This document shows, piece after piece, positions 59,801 to 64,000 of a stretch of 64,000 bases of DNA. The DNA is from Trichloromonas sp034006665. GTDB lineage: Bacteria > Desulfobacterota > Desulfuromonadia > Desulfuromonadales > Trichloromonadaceae. The notes under the pieces were generated by a model, which ran no database searches, was not told the DNA's origin, and was given only the letters and a program-made list of their open reading frames with translations. The DNA lies in contig NZ_JAVESI010000008.1 in NCBI RefSeq assembly GCF_034006665.1, forward strand, positions 1 through 64,000, given 5' to 3'. Each line of letters starts with the position of its first letter. Position 1 is the first letter of the stretch. The position numbers and the translations under genes were made by a program.

Positions 59801-60566
59801 CAAGCTGGCGGTGGCCCTGCTCAAGGATCGCAACGGCGCCATCAAACTCGATATTCCGGTCGCCGGGCGCACCGATGACCCGGAATTCAGCGTCTTTTCG
59901 GTGGTCTTGACGGTGCTGAAAAATCTGCTAATCAAGGCGGCGACCTCGCCCCTCTCCCTGTTGCAGTCGGCCTTCGGCGGCGGTGGCGAGGAAGTCACGG
60001 CGGCGGTCTTCCCTTTCGGCAGTTCGGCGCTGCTTCCGGCTGAAGAGCAGAAGCTCGATACCCTGGCGGCCATGCTCAAGGACCGTCCGGCGTTGCGTCT
60101 GGAACTCGCCGGTTTCGTCGATGCCGAAAAAGATCCGGAAGGGTATCGCAAAGAACTTCTGGAACAGCGGCTGCGCAAGGCGAAATTCCTCGAACTGGTG
60201 GACGAAAAAGAGAATTTGCCGGGACAGACCGAGGCGAACGTAGAGATTCTTCCGGAGGAGCGGGAGCGCTATCTGGAAGAAGTCTACGACCGCGCCGATT
60301 TTCCCAAACCGCGCAACGTGCTGGGGCTGAATAAAAGCCTGCCGGCGGAAGAGATGGAGAAGCTGATTCTGGCCAATACCGACGTGGGCCCGCCGCAACT
60401 GCAAGCTTTGGCCAAGGCACGGATGGCGGCGGTGGTGAATTATCTGACCGGCCCCGGCGGACTGCCGGCGGATCGTCTCTTTCAGACCCTGCCCGATATC
60501 GAAAAGAAGCCGAAAGAAAAAGAGGCCACCGGGAATCGGGTGGAATTCGACGTGGTCGCCCGCTGA
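56892..60566 (+). CDS. Giant DUF748/AsmA-like envelope protein
   Basis: A 1224-residue protein anchored by one N-terminal TM (about 7-28) with a very large periplasmic part. Segments such as LTLGDLSLNVLTWKLVVEDFALSE (50-73) and the repeated beta-rich modules are of the DUF748/AsmA type, forming long bridge-like grooves that move lipids between membranes. Two acidic Pro/Ala/Glu linkers lie near 335-365 and 780-830. The C-terminal part (about 1035-1220) contains FPFGSSALLPAEEQKLDTLAAMLKD, an OmpA-like pattern. Overlap with the macrodomain gene implies coupled expression. A lipid-transport role is inferred from the family. Confidence 0.83.
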   Translation: MKRWLKWTLGIVVGLLILGAVTLLALPNLVRHFGGNWLKENTGRTLTLGDLSLNVLTWKLVVEDFALSEPHSAERFAGLERLEIQVSPKSIFEKALIVNKFDLVAPYAQVIKEGEVFNFSDFAASDKPEEAPPKEAEEPAEPFLFSLNNLRILDGEALYVERKEGAETQRHTLRELNLAVPFIGNVPHLLDQYITPALSLVLNDARLRGEGQLKLFTEAVEASVDLRLSDVDIPFYLKLVPAPLPVQVRSGRLGSDLQLVYRATAEKAPELEVGGKVRLSALDVAEPSGGDLVKLPQVNIDLATSRVLENQVLLNGVYIYSPEITLDRNPAGELNFAQLGQPAASSGAEKATEPEPKPAEAESVAGKQAPFLATVKTLLVKNGRLAFRDAVPEGGFRRDIRDLDLTVKDFSTAPKQRASYVLSLKTDQEEEVKIDGGLVLEPLAVETSVDLSGLGLEGYYPYLKPFLNHPVSGAAAVTAGLDFRDGVIRVADGVLDLRNLHVPFGGNEGLKLAQVRVAGVGFDGGKNRLDIAKIDLADGGATLSMSPEGRISALNLLRESEPETASAPRKKAKAGKSEGTAQPFRYHMEEITARKLRIDFTDKMPKKPARHVLAGLDLSLKNLAGPEAVVSPFRLKSSYNKGGYLNLSGDVVAATGKLNLHSRLKGIALTDFVPYFPDSVRMVLADGQLDTDLKVKLHPQKGGLTGAFSGNLGIRNFYGLDGEHREELLRWGSLQIDDIAGDIQPFALHIGGIALSDYTARIVIDEQGLLNLNGIVAADEPEAVPGEAGADSVPAEAEPAKPDKAVAVVEPAPLESAPAEPGPEIAIDAITLQGGTVSFTDRQMQPAFATTMYQLGGKIGRISTSGAEPAEVDLRGHLENLSPLQISGQINPLAQELFADIKLSFKDIELSPATPYTGTYLGYTVEKGKLTLDLEYKIAEKALQAQNRVLIDQFTFGDEVESEQAVNLPVKLAVALLKDRNGAIKLDIPVAGRTDDPEFSVFSVVLTVLKNLLIKAATSPLSLLQSAFGGGGEEVTAAVFPFGSSALLPAEEQKLDTLAAMLKDRPALRLELAGFVDAEKDPEGYRKELLEQRLRKAKFLELVDEKENLPGQTEANVEILPEERERYLEEVYDRADFPKPRNVLGLNKSLPAEEMEKLILANTDVGPPQLQALAKARMAAVVNYLTGPGGLPADRLFQTLPDIEKKPKEKEATGNRVEFDVVAR

Positions 60567-60587
60567 TGTCGCAATGCCCCCATCGCC

Positions 60588-60625
60588 AGGACAGGCCCCT
60601 CCGTTTGGGTGGGGCCTGTCCTTTT
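60588..60625 (+). terminator. Terminator after the DUF748 gene
   Basis: AGGACAGGCCCC (60588-60599) pairs perfectly with GGGGCCTGTCCT (60611-60622), followed by TTTT. Confidence 0.85.
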
Positions 60626-60632
60626 GTGGCCG

Positions 60633-60648
60633 GGGTATAAAGATTGCA
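60633..60648 (+). promoter_or_regulatory. Possible sigma-54 promoter of the mmd operon
   Basis: GGGTATAAAGATTGCA: invariant GG (60634-60635) and GC (60646-60647) are 10 nt apart and the -12 part TTGCA is perfect. The -24 part is weaker. 66 nt before the start at 60715. Confidence 0.35.
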
Positions 60649-60714
60649 CTGGGCTAGCCTGTGCGAAAAAAGGTTGTTTCTACCATAACTTTCTTCCCGC
60701 CAATGGAGGAGCCC

Positions 60715-61002
60715 ATGGCCGTCAAGATCATCATCGTCAGGCGCGTGCCCAAGGAAAAACAGAACGAAATCCGTCCGCTGTTGTTGCAGATGCGGGCCGT
60801 GGCCAACGCCCAGGCCGGTTACATCTCTGGCGAAACTCTGGTCAATTACGACGATCCCGAGGAGAATCTGGTCATCAGCACCTGGAAGTCCCTGGAAAAC
60901 TGGAACCAGTGGCTGCGCAACGAGCAGCGTATCGACTTGCAGTCCCAGGTCGACCGGATCCTCGGCCACGAAACCCTCTATCAGATCTATTACAACGGCT
61001 GA
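60715..61002 (+). CDS. ABM-domain (antibiotic biosynthesis monooxygenase-like) protein
   Basis: A 95-residue single alpha/beta barrel-type domain of the ABM superfamily (VKIIIVRRVPKEKQNEIRPLL, GYISGETLVNYDD, LVISTWKSLENWNQWL). Such proteins bind heme or small aromatics or act as small monooxygenases, but many have no known activity. The ATG at 60715 has GGAGGA upstream; the longer frame to 60661 does not. It precedes the carboxyltransferase gene by about 40 nt, so it is likely the first gene of the mmd operon. Confidence 0.82.
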   Translation: MAVKIIIVRRVPKEKQNEIRPLLLQMRAVANAQAGYISGETLVNYDDPEENLVISTWKSLENWNQWLRNEQRIDLQSQVDRILGHETLYQIYYNG

Positions 61003-61043
61003 GTGCGCAAGCTGCGCGCCTTTTCGTGCAAAGGACCATGGCC

Positions 61044-62603
61044 ATGGCCGCAACGATGGAAGAAAAAATCAATCATCTTTTACAGATGCGTCAACAGGCG
61101 ATGCAGGGGGGCGGGACCGCGAAGATCAGGAAGCAGCACGGCCAGGGGCGGCGCACCGCCCGGGAGCGTCTGGCTCTGCTCCTTGACGAAGGGAGTTTCG
61201 AAGAGTTTGACATGTTCAAGACCCACCGTTGTCACCATTTTGACATGGAGAAATCCCAGATTCCCGGTGACGGGGTAGTGACCGGCTACGGAACCATCGA
61301 TGGCCGCCTGGTCTATGTTTTCTCCCAGGATTTCACCGTCCTCGGCGGCTCTTTGTCGGAGACCTTCGCCGAGAAGATCTGCAAGGTCATGGATCTGGCG
61401 GTACAGAACGGCGCGCCGCTCATCGGCCTCAACGATTCGGGGGGGGCGCGTATTCAGGAGGGGATCGAGAGCTTGGCCGGTTATGCCGATATCTTTTTGC
61501 GCAATGTCCGCGCTTCCGGGGTTATCCCCCAACTCTCGGGAATCTTCGGCCCCTGTGCCGGGGGCGCCGTCTATTCTCCGGCGCTCACCGATTTCACGGT
61601 GATGGTGCGGGGCAACAGCTACATGTTCCTGACCGGTCCCAAGGTGGTCAAGGCGGTGACCCACGAGGACGTGGACGAAGAAACTCTCGGCGGCGCCTCC
61701 GTGCATGCCGCCAAAAGCGGCGTCGCCCATCTGGCCGCCGAAAGCGAAGAGCAGGCCATTGCTTTCCTGCGCGAACTTTTTTCCTTTTTGCCTCAGAACA
61801 ATCTGGAGTCGTCGCCGCGCTTGGAGACGGAGGATGCCCCTGACCGGGAAATTCCTTATCTCAACGAGGTGTTGCCGGAAAACCCCAACCAGCCCTACGA
61901 CATGAAGGAGATAGTGTTCAACGTCGTCGATGACGGGCGCTTTCTCGAAATCCAGCCCGAATTCGCCCCCAACTTGATCATCGGCTTCGCTCGCTTCGGC
62001 GGCATGGCCGTCGGCATCGTCGCCAACCAGCCCCAATACCTGGCCGGGGTTCTGGACAATCATGCCTCCATCAAGGGGGCGCGCTTCGTGCGTTTCTGCG
62101 ACGCCTTCAACATTCCGCTGGTGACCTTCGTCGACGTGCCCGGCTTTTTGCCCGGCACGGCGCAGGAATACGGCGGCATCATCCGCAACGGCGCCAAGCT
62201 GCTTTACGCCTACGCCGAGGCGACCGTGCCCAAAGTCACGGTGACGACCCGCAAGGCTTATGGCGGCGCCTATTGCGTCATGAGTTCCAAGCATCTCAAG
62301 GGGGATATCAACTACGCCTGGCCGTCGGCGGAAATCGCCGTGATGGGACCGAAGGGGGCGTCGGAAATCCTTTACGCCAAGGAGTTGAAGAAGCATCCCG
62401 AAGAGGCGGAGCGCCTGCTGGCGGAAAAGGAGCGGGAATACGCCGAAACCTTCGCCAATCCCTACGTGGCGGCGCGGCGTGGTTACATCGACGACATCAT
62501 CCTGCCCTACCGCACCCGGCTGCGCATCATCAAGGCGTTGGGGATGCTGGAAAACAAGCAGGATTCACTGCCGGCCAAGAAGCACGGCAACATCCCCCTC
62601 TGA
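61044..62603 (+). CDS. mmdA: Methylmalonyl-CoA decarboxylase/propionyl-CoA carboxylase carboxyltransferase subunit
   Basis: A 519-residue biotin-dependent carboxyltransferase of the PccB/MmdA family. It moves the carboxyl group between an acyl-CoA and biotin. KQHGQGRRTARERLALLLDEG near the start, the oxyanion-hole glycines in NDSGGARIQEG and FGPCAGGAVYSPAL, and VDVPGFLPGTAQEYGGIIRNGAKLLYAY are diagnostic. Both ATG 61038 and 61044 are possible; the latter is better spaced from AAGGA. With OadG-, biotin carrier- and OadB-like genes following, it should be the alpha subunit of a Na+-pumping methylmalonyl-CoA decarboxylase. Confidence 0.9.
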   Translation: MAATMEEKINHLLQMRQQAMQGGGTAKIRKQHGQGRRTARERLALLLDEGSFEEFDMFKTHRCHHFDMEKSQIPGDGVVTGYGTIDGRLVYVFSQDFTVLGGSLSETFAEKICKVMDLAVQNGAPLIGLNDSGGARIQEGIESLAGYADIFLRNVRASGVIPQLSGIFGPCAGGAVYSPALTDFTVMVRGNSYMFLTGPKVVKAVTHEDVDEETLGGASVHAAKSGVAHLAAESEEQAIAFLRELFSFLPQNNLESSPRLETEDAPDREIPYLNEVLPENPNQPYDMKEIVFNVVDDGRFLEIQPEFAPNLIIGFARFGGMAVGIVANQPQYLAGVLDNHASIKGARFVRFCDAFNIPLVTFVDVPGFLPGTAQEYGGIIRNGAKLLYAYAEATVPKVTVTTRKAYGGAYCVMSSKHLKGDINYAWPSAEIAVMGPKGASEILYAKELKKHPEEAERLLAEKEREYAETFANPYVAARRGYIDDIILPYRTRLRIIKALGMLENKQDSLPAKKHGNIPL

Positions 62604-62621
62604 CCGGAGCGAGGCCTCATC

Positions 62622-62999
62622 ATGATTCACGTCAATTGGCAGAATGTGCTGGACGGTCACGGCTTCGCCATCACGATCATCGGCATGGCGATCGTCTTCT
62701 CCGGGCTGGTGCTCATCAGCCTGTTCATTGCCCAGTTGCCCAGGTTGCTCGCCTTGTTCGACCGGCTGACGACCAGCGCTCCGCGTCTGGCGGCGCCGAG
62801 GGAAGTCGTTGCCGAAGGAGCGGCCGTTCCCCGGGGGGAAGAAATCATGGCGGTCATCAGTTTGGTGGTGCATATGGAGTTGGAACGGCTCACCGGGGAA
62901 AGCCAGAAAATCACCATCTTGAGACGTTCGGGACAGGGCGCGATCTGGGCTTCGGCCGGCAAGGTGCGCAGTCTCTCGCAAAGGAGTCCCCATGCGTAA
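62622..62999 (+). CDS. mmdD: OadG/MmdD-family sodium pump gamma/delta subunit
   Basis: A 125-residue membrane subunit with one N-terminal TM (about 15-40: GFAITIIGMAIVFSGLVLISLFIAQL) and a C-terminal soluble tail, the usual OadG/MmdD layout. It holds the alpha and beta subunits together at the membrane. Its position between carboxyltransferase and biotin carrier genes supports the assignment. Overlaps the next gene by 8 nt. Confidence 0.85.
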   Translation: MIHVNWQNVLDGHGFAITIIGMAIVFSGLVLISLFIAQLPRLLALFDRLTTSAPRLAAPREVVAEGAAVPRGEEIMAVISLVVHMELERLTGESQKITILRRSGQGAIWASAGKVRSLSQRSPHA

Positions 63000-63474
63000 G
63001 TATGAACTGAAAATCAACGACAAACCCTTTTCCGTCCATGTCGTGGAATTCTCCGCCGAGGAGGCGCAACTGGAAGTGAACGGCCAAAGCTACCGGGTCG
63101 CTATCGACAAAATCAGCGAAACACTGGGGGCTTCCGGTGAAGCGCCGCCGGTGCGCAGCTTCTCCTCCTCCGCTCCGGTGACGGCTCCGGCCTATGTGGG
63201 GGCTATGCCGGGCTCCGACAATGCCGGCAGCGTCCGGGCGCCGATTCCCGGCTCGATCATGGCGGTCTTCGTCAAGGTTGGCGACAAGGTTCAGGCCGGC
63301 CAGCCTCTCTACAAGATGGAGGCGATGAAGATGGAGAACGAAATCAACGCCCATCTCGACGGTACCGTCAGTGCCATCCATGTCCATCCCGGGGATTCGG
63401 TCAACCAGGGGCAGGAGATCCTGGCCATCGCGCCCGCCACGGTTCTGAAAAACCGCCGCAAGGGCGACCTCTGA
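62992..63474 (+). CDS. mmdC: Biotin carboxyl carrier subunit
   Basis: A 160-residue carrier. The C-terminal biotinyl domain (about 84-150) has the biotinylation site EAMKMEN with Lys113. The N-terminal part (1-45) is a small beta domain, joined by a Ser/Ala/Pro linker (about 47-80). It shuttles carboxy-biotin from the carboxyltransferase to the membrane subunit. Confidence 0.92.
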   Translation: MRKYELKINDKPFSVHVVEFSAEEAQLEVNGQSYRVAIDKISETLGASGEAPPVRSFSSSAPVTAPAYVGAMPGSDNAGSVRAPIPGSIMAVFVKVGDKVQAGQPLYKMEAMKMENEINAHLDGTVSAIHVHPGDSVNQGQEILAIAPATVLKNRRKGDL

Positions 63475-63496
63475 CCTCTTCCCGGGAGCCTAAGTC

Positions 63497-64000
63497 ATGG
63501 ATATGCTGTTGAAATTTATTGATGGTACGGGCTTCTCCCTGATGACTTGGGGCAATGCGGTCATGATTGTGATCGGCATCGTCTTCATCGCTCTGGCCAT
63601 CGTCAAGGAGTACGAACCGCTGCTTCTGGTGCCGATCGGTTTCGGCATCGTGATCGGCAACATCCCCTTCGTCGCCGGGATGGCGATCGGCGTGTATGAG
63701 CCAGGGAGCGTCCTCAGCTACATCTATTACGGCGTCAGCCAGGGGATCTTCCCGCCGCTGATCTTTCTCGGCATCGGCGCCATGACCGATTTTTCCACCA
63801 TGCTTTCCAATCCCAAGCTGGTCCTTCTCGGCGCGGCGGCCCAGGTCGGTATCTTTCTGACCTTGCTTGGCGCCCTCTTGCTCGGCTTTACCCCGCAGGA
63901 GGCCGGCGCCATCGGCATCATTGGCGGCGCCGACGGGCCGACGGCGATCTTTCTTGCCTCCAAGCTCGCTCCCCACCTGCTTGGGCCGATCGCCATCGCC
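63497..64000 (+). CDS. mmdB: Sodium-translocating decarboxylase beta subunit (partial)
   Basis: The first 168 residues of an OadB/MmdB-type integral membrane protein; the gene runs past the window end. GNAVMIVIGIVFIALAIVKEYEPLLLVPIGFG, SQGIFPPLIFLGIGAMTDFSTMLSNPK and GAIGIIGGADGPTAIFLASKL carry the family's ion-binding Asp (GGADGPT). It couples decarboxylation of carboxy-biotin to Na+ export. GGGAG precedes the ATG. Confidence 0.92.
   Translation, partial: MDMLLKFIDGTGFSLMTWGNAVMIVIGIVFIALAIVKEYEPLLLVPIGFGIVIGNIPFVAGMAIGVYEPGSVLSYIYYGVSQGIFPPLIFLGIGAMTDFSTMLSNPKLVLLGAAAQVGIFLTLLGALLLGFTPQEAGAIGIIGGADGPTAIFLASKLAPHLLGPIAIA

Overview
The window looks like a chromosomal segment of a high-GC, strictly respiring or fermenting Desulfuromonadales/Geobacterales-type bacterium (Desulfobacterota). 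This is an inference from gene content: a Na+-pumping methylmalonyl-CoA decarboxylase operon, CmoAB, several AsmA-like, DUF815 and DUF445 families, many radical SAM genes, a sigma-54 type promoter, and strong GC3 codon bias in nearly every gene. No rRNA, tRNA or CRISPR array was seen.

Layout. (1) 1-2.3 kb is an accessory edge: the 3' end of a transposase, a hicAB toxin-antitoxin pair on the minus strand, and an AT-rich orphan lipoprotein. (2) 2.4-7.7 kb holds a DUF815 ATPase with cmoA-cmoB (tRNA wobble uridine modification) and two secreted FlgT/CsgG-like proteins. (3) 7.8-23.4 kb is a large aryl-polyene-type type II fatty-acid/polyketide locus. It encodes a FabG-like ketoreductase, KAS-I-like and KAS-II-like ketosynthases, an FAD oxidoreductase, an ACP, an acyltransferase, an adenylating ligase, an aromatic amino acid ammonia-lyase, two hotdog dehydratases, a thioesterase, a LolA-like carrier, an MMPL exporter, a DUF3261 lipoprotein, and a ketosynthase paired with a Cys-less partner. 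Nearly all genes overlap by 1-14 nt. (4) 23.7-33.4 kb is mostly core metabolism: crotonase, a tandem of tiny secreted membrane proteins behind a sigma-54-like promoter, DUF169, an M20 peptidase, a GNAT acetyltransferase, DUF445, glucan phosphorylase, and a class V aminotransferase behind a ZTP-type riboswitch. (5) 33.7-40.6 kb carries a secreted protein with three PhnD-like modules, groES-groEL behind a perfect CIRCE, a gutted molybdopterin oxidoreductase and htpG. (6) 40.8-43.9 kb carries a CDP-alcohol phosphatidyltransferase, a transpeptidase-only PBP and a HEPN-MNT pair. (7) 43.9-55.1 kb starts with three consecutive radical SAM genes. A BsuBI/PstI-type restriction-modification pair of lower GC follows. 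Then comes a second aryl-polyene-type block: glycosyltransferase-DUF2062, LpxL-like acyltransferase, ACP, ketosynthase and Cys-less ketosynthase. (8) 55.3-60.6 kb has a small secreted protein, a minus-strand fragment, a macrodomain enzyme and a giant DUF748/AsmA-like protein. (9) 60.7 kb to the end is an mmdA-D-C-B operon cut by the window edge.

How the genes fit together. The two ketosynthase-rich blocks are complementary. The first supplies aromatic starter formation (ammonia-lyase, ligase), the elongation and dehydration enzymes, and the envelope export set. The second supplies the glycosyltransferase/acyltransferase, a second ACP and a second ketosynthase pair that single-locus aryl polyene clusters usually also contain. 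The most reasonable reading is one outer-membrane-anchored aryl polyene (or related aryl lipid) pathway divided between two loci, or two related products sharing an export machine. The FAD oxidoreductase and KAS-I-like ketosynthase are not part of the standard aryl polyene set I know and are the best leads for new chemistry. The other notable element is the ZTP-type riboswitch with an overlapping terminator upstream of a class V aminotransferase.
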